Assembly (NCBI GenBank): GCA_003670925.1
Contig: QWQG01000203.1
Span: 1-51,087 of the forward strand
From: Planctomycetota bacterium
GTDB taxonomy: Bacteria; Planctomycetota; Planctomycetia; Planctomycetales; Planctomycetaceae
Reading direction: 5' to 3'
Length of the DNA: 51,087 nucleotides
This document shows, one piece after another, positions 25,801 to 33,404 of this stretch; position 1 is the first letter of the stretch, and each line of letters opens with the position of its first letter. Both the position numbers and the translations under genes were made by a program. Below the pieces are notes generated by a model. It saw nothing but the letters and a program-made list of their open reading frames with translations. It ran no database searches and was not told the DNA's origin.

Positions 25801-28005
25801 ATGTCCGATCGTTCCGTCAGTCGTCGCTCTGTCCTGCAATTTGCATCATCAGCTGCTGTCGCAAGTCTGCTGCCGTCTGAAATGCTGTTTGCCAGCGCGC
25901 TCAGTTCGCATGGATTGTCACTGGTTCCGGGTGATGCACGCCTTGGAGCACTCAAGGACTTGGACGGATATTTTCCATTTACGCCTTCGACATCGGTGGA
26001 AGCATGGAACGTCCGCAAAGAATTCTTGCTGCGGCAATTGAAGGTCGCCTGTGGTCTCTGGCCAATGCCCGAGCGGCCACCAATTGAAGCCACCGTACAT
26101 GGTCGCGTCGAACGAGACGACTATACGGTTGATCGCGTCTACTTTGAAAGTAGTCCGGGGTTACTGGTCACAGGAAGTCTTTATCTCCCCAAAAATGCCG
26201 TCGGCAAGTTACCGACCATCCTGTGTCCGCATGGTCATTGGGCGAACGGTCGTTTTCATGATCACGGCGCTTCCATTAAGCATGAACTTGCGTCCGGGGG
26301 CGAACAATTTGAAATTTCAGGACGACATCCCTTGCAGGCACGCTGCGTGCAGTTGGCACGGATGGGGTGTATGGTCTTTTTGTATGACATGCTTGGGTAC
26401 GCCGATGGTAGTTCGTTTACACAACCGTTGGCGCACGGCTTTGCCAAGCAACGGCCCGCATTGAGTTCACCTGAAACTTGGGGACTGTTTAGTGCGCAGT
26501 CGGAACTGAGATCATGGAATGCCTTGGGGTTGCAGACGTGGAACTCGATCCGCACTGTGGACTGGCTAACCTCGCGTGCAGACTGTGATGCAAATCGAAT
26601 TGGGGTAACTGGCGCTAGCGGAGGCGGCACGCAAACATTCATTTTGGCCGCACTGGACGAACGCATCACGGCAGCATTTCCGGCCGTGATGGTCTCCACT
26701 GCGATGCAGGGTGGATGCACATGCGAAAATGCGTCCTACCTTCGCGTCAACACGGGTAACATTGAAATGGCCGCGTTGATTGCGCCGCGGCCAGTTGCCA
26801 TGAGCGGAGCGGATGACTGGACGGTCGAGATCGAAACAAAAGGCCTGCCTCAACTTAAACAACACTATGCAATGCTGGGCGTTCCCGAAAACGTGGATGC
26901 GAAATACTTTAAGTTCCCGCACAACTACAATCAGCATAGCCGCATGATGATGTACAATTTTTTTAATCGAACACTGAGTCTCGGCATCAACGAAATTGTG
27001 GAACGTGACTTCATGCCGCTGGCTGTCGCGGATGCCACCGTGTTCGATGCAGAACATCCGGCTCCTGTGAAGACAGAAGCGGCTGAAGTTGCCTTATTGC
27101 ATGCGTTGGATGCCGCCCAACAGAAACAGATTGCAGCGTTGACACCGCAGGATGCCGGCAGTCTGAAAGAATTCCGAAAGGTTATTGGTGGTGCCCTTGA
27201 AGCCATGATCGGCCGCGGACTTCCGCCTGCAGAATCAACACACTTTGAAAAGCCTGATGAGTCTGCACGAAACGGATTCCTCGAATTCAAAGGCGTGCTG
27301 AGTTTAAAATCTCAGGGAGAAGAGTTGCCAGCGGTGTTCCTGCTGCCCCAGAACTGGAATAAACAAGTGGTGCTGTGGTTCGATCTGGCCGGAAAAAACC
27401 GGCTCTTTGCAGCCGATGGGCAGCCCAATCTGCAGACTTCCAGACTACTCAAGGCCGGTTTTGCGATCGGGAGTGCCGATTTGTACCTGACCGGCGATTT
27501 TACCGACAACCATGAACCCGTAGCTCAGATGCCAGTGGTGAAGAACCCGCGAGAATTTGCGGGATTCACCTTGGGTTACAATCACCCATTGTTTGCGCAA
27601 CGCGTCCACGATGTCCTGACATGCCTTTCGTCGGCTAAGTACCACGAACAAAAACCAGCAAAGGTACACCTCGTGGGCGTGAACGGAGCTGGCGTGATTG
27701 TGGCTGCCGCTTGTGCTGTAGCTGGCAATGCGGTCAGTTCGATCGCGGTCGATACGGTCGGTTTCCGTTTCGAATCGATCACGGAGATCCGGGATGTCAA
27801 TCTGCTGCCAGGAGCCGTGAAGTACGGCGACGTGCCAGCGATTCTCGCTCTGTGTTCGCCGACAAAAATCGCAGTCGCGGGCGAGACTGCGAGTTCCGTT
27901 GGCCTGATGAAATCCGCTTACACTGCAACTGGCGCAATGAACGACTTTCTGCCAACAAGCGACGATGATTCGGCGATTGTGGATTGGCTGCTCAAGCAGG
28001 CGTAA
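25801..28005 (+). CDS. Large secreted alpha/beta hydrolase, acetyl xylan esterase-like
   Basis: A 734-residue protein. Its N-terminus (RSVSRRSVLQFASSAAVASLL) has a twin-arginine pair followed by a hydrophobic stretch, suggesting Tat export. The first alpha/beta hydrolase domain (about residues 100-400) has PTILCPHGHW (oxyanion region) and a nucleophile elbow GVTGASGGGTQTF with Ser near residue 272; a SGADDW segment may carry the acid, and HNYNQHSR supplies candidate histidines. The second half (about residues 480-730) has a further hydrolase-like region with HLVGVNGAGVIVAA, where the expected Ser is replaced, so it may be a degenerate second domain. The substrate is unknown. Similar proteins are numerous in planctomycetes, and a role in polysaccharide ester cleavage is inference. 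It is 130 nt after the DUF1501 relic. Confidence 0.85.
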   Translation: MSDRSVSRRSVLQFASSAAVASLLPSEMLFASALSSHGLSLVPGDARLGALKDLDGYFPFTPSTSVEAWNVRKEFLLRQLKVACGLWPMPERPPIEATVHGRVERDDYTVDRVYFESSPGLLVTGSLYLPKNAVGKLPTILCPHGHWANGRFHDHGASIKHELASGGEQFEISGRHPLQARCVQLARMGCMVFLYDMLGYADGSSFTQPLAHGFAKQRPALSSPETWGLFSAQSELRSWNALGLQTWNSIRTVDWLTSRADCDANRIGVTGASGGGTQTFILAALDERITAAFPAVMVSTAMQGGCTCENASYLRVNTGNIEMAALIAPRPVAMSGADDWTVEIETKGLPQLKQHYAMLGVPENVDAKYFKFPHNYNQHSRMMMYNFFNRTLSLGINEIVERDFMPLAVADATVFDAEHPAPVKTEAAEVALLHALDAAQQKQIAALTPQDAGSLKEFRKVIGGALEAMIGRGLPPAESTHFEKPDESARNGFLEFKGVLSLKSQGEELPAVFLLPQNWNKQVVLWFDLAGKNRLFAADGQPNLQTSRLLKAGFAIGSADLYLTGDFTDNHEPVAQMPVVKNPREFAGFTLGYNHPLFAQRVHDVLTCLSSAKYHEQKPAKVHLVGVNGAGVIVAAACAVAGNAVSSIAVDTVGFRFESITEIRDVNLLPGAVKYGDVPAILALCSPTKIAVAGETASSVGLMKSAYTATGAMNDFLPTSDDDSAIVDWLLKQA

Positions 28006-28080
28006 TTGAGCGAAATATGTCTCGTTCTGAAGTACCTGTCCGCTGCTTACTATTTGCAGGGCTCTGCAGGATGAAGTAAG

Positions 28081-28178
28081 ACCCCCCTGACAAAACTGGT
28101 GGCTGGATTCGCAAGAATTCAGAAATGGGGGCCTGAATTCTTGCGAATCCAGCTACGGAGTGCGGTTTTGTGAGGGGT
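28081..28178. repeat. 98-nt palindromic element with a perfect 21-bp stem
   Basis: A perfect 21-bp inverted repeat (28102-28122 with 28133-28153) around a 10-nt loop. Outer pairings extend it: CAAAAC at 28091-28096 with GTTTTG at 28165-28170, and ACCCC at 28081-28085 with GGGGT at 28174-28178. The core contains GAATTCTTGCGAATCC. It lies between the hydrolase stop and the start of the metallopeptidase gene. Size and shape suit a MITE or REP-like mobile palindrome; it could also act as a terminator. No second copy occurs in the window. Confidence 0.75.
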
Positions 28179-28212
28179 TTTGAATCGGTCCCCAAAGCAA
28201 GAGGCGGTGAAA

Positions 28213-28991
28213 ATGGCTGCTACCATTTTACATATCGATGGTGGATTTGAAGTTCGGGAAGGACTGCCACGCCCAAACTGGCAGACTATCTTTGATTGGG
28301 CTCAAACAAGCGGAGGCAGTGTTGAACCGCACGAAAGAAGATCCTCGGGTTGCTTGGAGAGATGGCGTGCAACGAGGGTTATGGAAAACACGTTGTCCTG
28401 CTGTTGCATGATGCTGAAACGTACTTCGACTATATCTCGGATGCATATCCGGAAGAAGGCGAATTCGGCGGAAGCATCAGCATGTTCATTCCCGACTACT
28501 ACGCTCATATCGTCGTACTCGCCGAGATGAATTCTCCGATAGAATCGACGATCGCTCACGAACTTTTGCATTGTCTACTGCGACATCTTGATCTGCCGCT
28601 GTGGCTCAACGAGGGCGTCACACAGCTTGCGGAACAGGAAGTCGCAGGAGGAGTTCGTCTCGGAATGACGAAAGAACTCGCGACAAAGCATCGGCGTTGG
28701 TGGAACTGTGACACCATCCAGGAATTCTGGAACGGGGCGGCATTCTCGGCCCCGGATGATCGGCAAGAACTGAGTTACAGTCTTGCGGAGACACTCACGA
28801 GTCGTCTGATGCAACAGTTTCCGGATTCATGCACCGAGTTCGTGAAAACAGCAACTGCCACCGATGCTGGAGAATCCGCACTTTGGAATACGTGTCGCAC
28901 GAGTTTGAGTCAGCGTGTATCGGAATGCTTCGGTAATCAGGACTGGTCACCGCGTCCTGAGAAATGGCCAGAGCAAGATGAGAAAACGTGA
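28213..28991 (+). pseudogene. Zinc metallopeptidase-like (gluzincin) gene with a frameshift
   Basis: Two overlapping frames read as one protein. The first starts at the ATG at 28213 (GAGG upstream) and runs through WAQTSGGSVEP. The sequence then continues sensibly only in another frame as ARKKILGLLGEM from about 28329. One missing base near 28325-28329 explains the break. The downstream part has the zinc-binding motif HELLH followed 18 or so residues later by WLNEGVTQLAE, the HExxH...NEG pattern of peptidase MA-type gluzincins. No signal peptide is visible. It could be a recent pseudogene, a sequencing error, or two genes if translation starts inside (for example at 28362). No slippery heptamer supports programmed frameshifting. 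The first 98 nt upstream is the long palindrome. Confidence 0.6.
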
Positions 28992-29015
28992 GTGCATAGC
29001 ACTGGTGAGCGGCAT

Positions 29016-29098
29016 GCGTCAGCTTGCCGGTACGTTGCGGTTCATCGCGAATCGAGTTGGCACACAGAAGAATCGCAGTTGTACCGGCGGGCTGACGC
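29016..29098. repeat. Inverted repeat of 8+8 bp with a large loop
   Basis: GCGTCAGC (29016-29023) and GCCGGTAC (29026-29033) pair with GTACCGGC (29081-29088) and GCTGACGC (29091-29098); only a 2-nt mismatch separates the two stem parts. The loop is 47 nt. It lies between the convergent metallopeptidase and dehydrogenase genes and may be a mobile palindrome. Confidence 0.6.
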
Positions 29099-29130
29099 CA
29101 AATGGCACGTGTTTTAGATCGAAAGCCGTC

Positions 29131-29187
29131 GAGTGTCGCCTTTTGCTCTGCAAAAGCGGCGTTTCTTTCGCGGAGCGAAAGACGACA
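29131..29187 (-). terminator. Pair of hairpins after the malate/lactate dehydrogenase gene
   Basis: On the minus strand, directly after the stop codon, TCTTTCGC/GCGAAAGA (8 bp, 3-nt loop) is followed by a second stem (CGCC..TTTTGC with GCAAAA..GGCG, one bulge). No long T-tract follows. The position at the end of the BMC operon suggests termination or 3'-end protection. Confidence 0.5.
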
Positions 29188-29188
29188 A

Positions 29189-30118
29189 TTACCCCTTCAG
29201 CACCTTGCTGATCGTTTCTTTCAGTACGTTGCTGCTTTGCACGAGAGCTGTCTTTTCTTTGGACCACAGCTCGACTTCGATGTGACTCTTCACGCCGTTG
29301 CGGCCGATGACGGTCGGAATCGACAGGCAGACGTCGCGGATTCCGTAGGCTCCGTTCATCAGGGAACTCACAGGATGAATGCGTTGATCGTCCAGCGCGA
29401 TGCTGTGGACGACATCGGCAATCGAAACGCCAACCGCGAATCCAGCGCCGCCTTTTTTCTTGATCACTTCTGCGCCACTCCCACGCGTCTTCGATTCGAT
29501 TTCGGCAATCAGACTGGCCGTAACGCCGGGATATTTGTCGAGCGGCAGATTGGCGATTTGAGCCATCGACCAGATCGGCACCATGCTGTCGCCGTGTTCA
29601 CCGAAGATTGTCACGTTCACCTGAGTCGCCGGGACGTTCAATCGCTGCGCCAGCAAACTGCGGAGACGCGTGGTATCCAGAACCGTGCCGAGCCCGATCA
29701 CCTGCGTCGCGGGCAGACCAAGTTCTTTCACAGCCAGATACGTCAGCACGTCGACCGGATTGGAGACCACAAAGACAATCGCGTCTTTCTTGTACCCGTG
29801 CTTCTTGAGGTCCGCCAAGATCCCCCGGAATAAGGTCACGTTGCGGTTGATCAGGTCGAGTCGACTTTCATCTGGCTTGCGTCGCAGACCAGCGGTGATC
29901 ACGATCACATCGCTGTCTTTGCAGGCTTCCGTCCCGCCCGCCGTGATCCGCTGAGGCGCCATCAGTGACGCACCATGCAGTAGGTCCAGAGCCTGACCTT
30001 CACACAGTTCCTGATTGACGTCCACAAGTGCAATCTCGCTGACGATCTTCCCGGCTTGTAGTGCAAACCCGGCACAGGAACCCACCAATCCACCACCACC
30101 GATAATGCTGACTTTCAT
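29189..30118 (-). CDS. Malate/lactate dehydrogenase family protein, last gene of the BMC operon
   Basis: An NAD-dependent 2-hydroxyacid dehydrogenase of 309 residues. The Rossmann motif is IIGGGGLVGSCAG. The substrate Arg is Arg86 (SRLDLINRN), the second substrate Arg lies in LDTTRLRSLLA, and the catalytic His is in FGEHGDSMVP. The residue that sets specificity (position 102 in lactate dehydrogenase numbering) is Arg80 in GLRRKP. Arg here is typical of malate dehydrogenases, whereas lactate dehydrogenases have Gln. Related genes occur in planctomycete BMC loci, where the enzyme may recycle NADH formed by the aldehyde dehydrogenase. No encapsulation helix is evident. It is separated from the DUF4058 gene by 67 nt that hold an AT-rich repeat. 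Confidence 0.92.
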   Translation of the reverse strand: MKVSIIGGGGLVGSCAGFALQAGKIVSEIALVDVNQELCEGQALDLLHGASLMAPQRITAGGTEACKDSDVIVITAGLRRKPDESRLDLINRNVTLFRGILADLKKHGYKKDAIVFVVSNPVDVLTYLAVKELGLPATQVIGLGTVLDTTRLRSLLAQRLNVPATQVNVTIFGEHGDSMVPIWSMAQIANLPLDKYPGVTASLIAEIESKTRGSGAEVIKKKGGAGFAVGVSIADVVHSIALDDQRIHPVSSLMNGAYGIRDVCLSIPTVIGRNGVKSHIEVELWSKEKTALVQSSNVLKETISKVLKG

Positions 30119-30140
30119 TGCGTCTATCCAACTTCTTTGT

Positions 30141-30180
30141 AATTTAAGATTTCAAATTTGAGATCTCAGACTCTGAAATT
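30141..30180. repeat. AT-rich ATTTGAAAT-type intergenic repeat
   Basis: A 40-nt stretch containing AAGATTTCAAATTTGAGATC and then CTGAAATT, related to similar stretches at 23578, 37188 and 44329. It lies 20 nt upstream of the dehydrogenase start codon. Confidence 0.6.
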
Positions 30181-30185
30181 CGGCA

Positions 30186-30956
30186 TTATGCCGACTTTGA
30201 TTCAATCATTTTCTTCCATGGTGCAGGAACACCCTGCCACGCGTCCTGGTATGTCGATTCCAGCGGAACCGAGATATAACGTTCTTCGTTCAGAAACAAT
30301 GGCATGTCCGGAAGAGTCTGCTCACGAGAAACCAACTCAACAAATCCACTCAGAATATCTCCGGCCTCTGCACATCGAACGGAGAACAGCGTCAACGGCT
30401 CGGCATCGGTCGCACTCGGAACCTCAGCCTGATCCGTAATCGAGAGCGCCAGTGGTAACCCGTGCGGATCGACAGGTCCCGGAGGAAGGACATCGACCAG
30501 CAACAAATGAACTCCTTCATCAAGCAATAAATTCACCTTCTTACGAAGGCTTTCCAACGCGCGGTTATTGTTTTTGTTGCCGGGGGAAATGATCTCGATG
30601 ACTGCGATGAGTCGATGGCTGCTGACATGTCTCAATGCAACATGATCAGCCTTACCTGCGTAGTGGCGTCGATCCGCTTCAAACTGGTATCTGACTTTTG
30701 GAGGATGGTCGGCAAGGGCAACGCCACCTGACAGATAATCCGGCAATCGCTCACCTTGTCCGTGTTCGTCAACCGGCTGCCAGGCATCGAGTGTCACAAC
30801 ATCCGCGTTCGGCCCCCCGACGACTTGCTCTGCGGCTGCGTAGTAGCCGTCTGGAAGCAACCCTGCGTTGAGCGTTCGGGAGATCGCTACAACCCACGTC
30901 TGATGAAAATGGTGAAACGCTCCATCGAAGATCTTTGTCCAGTCATGCACCGACAT
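30186..30956 (-). CDS. DUF4058 family protein within the BMC operon
   Basis: A 256-residue protein of unknown function, starting MSVHDWTKIFDGAFHHFHQ, the usual opening of DUF4058 proteins. The ATG at 30956 has an ideal AAGGAG 6 nt upstream. The central part has HRLIAVIEIISPGNKNN, which resembles the D/E...ExK core of PD-(D/E)xK nuclease-fold proteins of the Uma2 type, and the next segment GVHLLLVDVLPPG continues the fold. No membrane segment or encapsulation helix is visible. It lies between the aldolase (95 nt) and the dehydrogenase, in the same direction. It is not a usual shell or catabolic component, so it may be an insertion into the operon or an accessory gene; both are inference. Confidence 0.85.
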   Translation of the reverse strand: MSVHDWTKIFDGAFHHFHQTWVVAISRTLNAGLLPDGYYAAAEQVVGGPNADVVTLDAWQPVDEHGQGERLPDYLSGGVALADHPPKVRYQFEADRRHYAGKADHVALRHVSSHRLIAVIEIISPGNKNNNRALESLRKKVNLLLDEGVHLLLVDVLPPGPVDPHGLPLALSITDQAEVPSATDAEPLTLFSVRCAEAGDILSGFVELVSREQTLPDMPLFLNEERYISVPLESTYQDAWQGVPAPWKKMIESKSA

Positions 30957-31050
30957 TTCATTCTCCTTCAATCGAGGGAGTGCTTATCATAACAAGATTG
31001 CCGCATGTGGGTGATGCCTGCTGGGAATCGGATGTCCGTCGGTGCTGCCT

Positions 31051-31941
31051 TCATGCCTTTCCTAAAGCCGCTAGAACCTGACTCGTAATCAGCTTCACCA
31101 AGTCTTCGTTGACAGTCGGCAGCTTCGTGTCACACGCTTCGCCGCAGGGCTTTTGCAGGATGCCGGGATATTCAGGAGCCTTGTCGAATGCGCGTTGAAC
31201 GGGGATGTTTTCCTTGTAGCCTTCACGGAATGCACTGTTGCCGCAGAGGTCACAGTCTTCGTTGTGGAAGCGAGGATCGTCAAAGCCCCATTTCTTTTTC
31301 AGGTCGAGTAGTTCGCGGCTCTTCTGTTCGTTGAGGTATTGGGGCTGACCGAGTTGCTTGGCCAGCAGAAGAATGCGACAGTAAGCGTCAAGGATTTCAG
31401 TCTTCCAGTACGCATCCACCAGATCCTTGCCAAATGAAACCGTGCCGTGATTCCTGAGGATGATCGTATTGGTGGCTTTCAGAAACGGAACGACCGTCTG
31501 GGCAAATCGATCATCTCCGGGAGTCTCATAAGGCGCGATTGGAACTTCGCCCATGAACACTTCCACTTCAGGCAGAATGCACTGAGGAATCGGCTCGCCG
31601 GCGACGGCAAATGCGGTCGCATGCGGCGGATGGCAGTGCACGACGGCCTTCACGTCTGGACGATGTTTCATGATAGCCAAGTGTAGCAGGACTTCGCTTG
31701 TGCGTTTGCGAACTCCGGCGATCTGCTTGCCTTCCATATCGACGGCACAGATATCTTCCGGTTTCATGAAGCCTTTGCAGATCATGGTTGGAGTGCAAAG
31801 CACTTCGTTCTCGCCGACTCGAATGCTGATATTGCCATCATTGGCAGCGGCGAATCCCTTGTTGTACACACGTCGGCCAATTTCGCAGATCTCTTCTTTG
31901 AGTCCTCGATCATTGATGCCGCTGTTCCATTTATTTGACAT
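31051..31941 (-). CDS. Class II aldolase (fuculose/rhamnulose 1-phosphate aldolase type) with encapsulation tail
   Basis: A zinc-dependent aldolase that would split a 1-phosphate of fuculose or rhamnulose into DHAP and lactaldehyde inside the microcompartment. The 296-residue protein has His102 and His104 (VVHCHPPHA), His165 (LRNHGTVSFG) and the catalytic Glu83 (TSEVLLHLAI). The last 80 residues are an extension beyond usual FucA (about 215 residues). It contains CDLC (230-233) and a further pair (C266, C270), then a linker and a predicted amphipathic helix (about residues 277-294, NEDLVKLITSQVLAALG) typical of a C-terminal encapsulation peptide. The signature enzyme role in this BMC type is known from planctomycetes; the extra cysteines may bind metal. 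It is followed by the DUF4058 gene. Confidence 0.93.
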   Translation of the reverse strand: MSNKWNSGINDRGLKEEICEIGRRVYNKGFAAANDGNISIRVGENEVLCTPTMICKGFMKPEDICAVDMEGKQIAGVRKRTSEVLLHLAIMKHRPDVKAVVHCHPPHATAFAVAGEPIPQCILPEVEVFMGEVPIAPYETPGDDRFAQTVVPFLKATNTIILRNHGTVSFGKDLVDAYWKTEILDAYCRILLLAKQLGQPQYLNEQKSRELLDLKKKWGFDDPRFHNEDCDLCGNSAFREGYKENIPVQRAFDKAPEYPGILQKPCGEACDTKLPTVNEDLVKLITSQVLAALGKA

Positions 31942-31961
31942 GGTGCTTACTTCGTAAAAAA

Positions 31962-32043
31962 AGTTTTCAGTTTTCAGTTTTCAGTTTTCAGCGAGTCGCA
32001 GTTCCTGTGTTTTCTGAACAGGGAAAACTGACTACTGAAAACT
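31962..32043. repeat. GTTTTCA tandem repeat and inverted copy in a BMC operon gap
   Basis: Four perfect tandem heptamers GTTTTCA (31963-31990) followed by inverted copies (GGAAAACTGA at about 32022 and ACTGAAAACT at 32034-32043). The arms AGTTTTCAGT / ACTGAAAACT give a 10-bp stem. It fills most of the gap between a BMC-P gene and the aldolase gene. Related elements lie at 33021, 35461 and 37633. Confidence 0.75.
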
Positions 32044-32048
32044 CGACA

Positions 32049-32330
32049 TTATTCAACACTCACCGTATCCAAAATCGCGGCGTTGTACGCATCGATTGGT
32101 TTTGAGTTAGGATAAAAAGGAGTCGATGCATCGGCACTTTCCGTCACCGCCATCAGACTCCCAATTCCTGCTCCCATGTCATCGTAAACAACCACCGGCT
32201 CCGTCCGCCCTGATTCATCGCCATTCAATCCCGCATGCATCAAGGGAACCGCCAGTTTCCAGCTTGCGCCTGTGAGTGTTGGATCCCAATGTGACAACGT
32301 GACCAATCCGATACATTCCATGATTCTCAT
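32049..32330 (-). CDS. BMC-P pentameric shell vertex protein (EutN/CcmL family)
   Basis: Pentamers of this family cap the vertices of the polyhedral microcompartment shell. The 93-residue protein begins MRIMECIGLVTLSHWDP, and continues with the family's KLAVPLMHAG segment, an EPVVVYDDMGAGIGSLMAVTES core, and a C-terminal AYNAAILDTVSVE strand. The start at 32330 overlaps the stop codon of the preceding RpiB-like gene by one base (TAATG), implying translational coupling. The family's usual length (about 90) fits. It is one of three BMC-P genes in the operon, which differ enough to be non-redundant. Confidence 0.92.
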   Translation of the reverse strand: MRIMECIGLVTLSHWDPTLTGASWKLAVPLMHAGLNGDESGRTEPVVVYDDMGAGIGSLMAVTESADASTPFYPNSKPIDAYNAAILDTVSVE

Positions 32331-33013
32331 TAATTGCTCCCAGCCGGTATCTCTCTCCAATGCTCCGGAATCCTAGACGAAGCCGCAAGTGACCGCAGGA
32401 GTCGCAGAATGTCTCCGAAAGACCATCCTGAGGAATCGAGACAAACAACATGAGGACTCATCATCTTGCTCAGCATTACAAGATTTGTCGCACGCGTAAT
32501 GACCGCTGCCCGGATGGCAGGATTTCGATTCAACAGGCACGCGACAATCGACGGTTCACCGCCACAACAGGCAACGATCCCCATGGTGGTATGTTGTGCA
32601 GCCACACTTGCCGCATCAAATTCTGTTGACGCCGTCAAGGCTTTCCATCCGGCCGCGGCAGCCGCGGATGCGATCGGATGAGCTCCGATTGCTACAAACG
32701 TCCCACTCAGCGAGATGGAACTTGCACCACTGACGTCACTCGTTAAGCGAACGCCGTGCTTTCGAATGTAATCGCGTCCGGACGGGGTAATCACCGTTCC
32801 CGGCTGCAGTGAAATCGCCTGCCCGGCAGCATTTGCCGAGACTAAGACCTTTTCACTCAGGACGCGACTCCCGATCCTGATTGTCTGTTCTGAACGCGGT
32901 TTTGTGACGATCGGTTCCGCCAACGCAGCAGGCGCGTTCGACGTTGTCCGGGATTGCATTTCCCGCATCACGTTCTGCACGATCTGATCGATAAATTCTG
33001 CGTTGATGGCCAT
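32330..33013 (-). CDS. RpiB-like protein with N-terminal encapsulation-type helix
   Basis: A 227-residue protein without a firm name. Residues 4-21 (AEFIDQIVQNVMREMQSR) form an amphipathic helix of the encapsulation type, followed by a linker rich in Ala, Pro and Thr. Residues 46-90 contain VITPSGRDYIRKHGV, a motif like that in EutQ/EutT-type accessory proteins. Residues 105-205 resemble the RpiB/LacAB sugar-phosphate isomerase fold: VAIGAHPIA at the start, GIVACCGGEPSIVACL where RpiB has GILICGTGIGMSI, then IRAAVITRATN and VVCLDS. Cys149 aligns with the RpiB catalytic cysteine. An isomerase or other sugar-phosphate role in the lumen is inference. It is translationally coupled to the following BMC-P gene. 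Confidence 0.75.
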   Translation of the reverse strand: MAINAEFIDQIVQNVMREMQSRTTSNAPAALAEPIVTKPRSEQTIRIGSRVLSEKVLVSANAAGQAISLQPGTVITPSGRDYIRKHGVRLTSDVSGASSISLSGTFVAIGAHPIASAAAAAGWKALTASTEFDAASVAAQHTTMGIVACCGGEPSIVACLLNRNPAIRAAVITRATNLVMLSKMMSPHVVCLDSSGWSFGDILRLLRSLAASSRIPEHWREIPAGSN

Positions 33014-33020
33014 TGTTTAG

Positions 33021-33099
33021 TTTTCAGTTTTTAGTCGGCAGTTATGAGTTGTCAGTTGGGGGTGTGTTGTTGAATCCTGAAAACTGCCGGCTGACAACT
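33021..33099. repeat. GTTTTCAG/CTGAAAAC repeat element in a BMC operon gap
   Basis: GTTTTCAG at 33021-33028 pairs with CTGAAAAC at about 33077-33084, and AGTTGTCAG with CTGACAACT at the right end. GTCGGCAG with CTGCCGGC is also possible. It fills the gap between a BMC-P gene and the RpiB-like gene and just reaches the BMC-P stop codon. Confidence 0.65.
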
Positions 33100-33385
33100 A
33101 TTTCCTGCGCTTCTTCATTGGTTCCGGTTGTTCATCTAGAATTCCCTGCACCGAAAATCGGATTGGTGAATCTTGGTGGCCGGTGACCTGCTGGATGTAC
33201 TTAGTATCGCTCGTAAAAAAAACGTGATCACCTTGGCGAGCCCCCAGAGGGTCAATTGCCAACTGAGGAAACTCATCCGGCTCGTTGTTGATGTCCAGCG
33301 GTTGCAACACCACCAACTTCCATCCGTTTAAAGACGGATGCTTAAGTGTTGCTGTGGCATGACCGATGACTCGTGCTGTTTGCAT
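33098..33385 (-). CDS. BMC-P pentameric shell vertex protein (EutN/CcmL family)
   Basis: A 95-residue EutN/CcmL-type protein: MQTARVIGHATATLKHPS at the start, WKLVVLQPLD, a central DPLGARQGDHVFFTSD segment and FSVQGILDEQ near the end. A basic tail follows (MKKRRK). The GAxxGDxV pattern and length are typical of shell vertices. It lies downstream of the aldehyde dehydrogenase, separated by 129 nt that contain GC-rich hairpins. Confidence 0.93.
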   Translation of the reverse strand: MQTARVIGHATATLKHPSLNGWKLVVLQPLDINNEPDEFPQLAIDPLGARQGDHVFFTSDTKYIQQVTGHQDSPIRFSVQGILDEQPEPMKKRRK

Positions 33386-33404
33386 GGGTAGTGTTTTCTG
33401 CGAG

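Noticed and set aside
28300-28360. Programmed ribosomal frameshift in the metallopeptidase gene
   Set aside because: No slippery heptamer or downstream pseudoknot is visible at the frame junction.
31963-31990. CRISPR or telomere-like heptamer array
   Set aside because: Only four 7-bp units with inverted copies nearby; it belongs to the GTTTTCAG element family.
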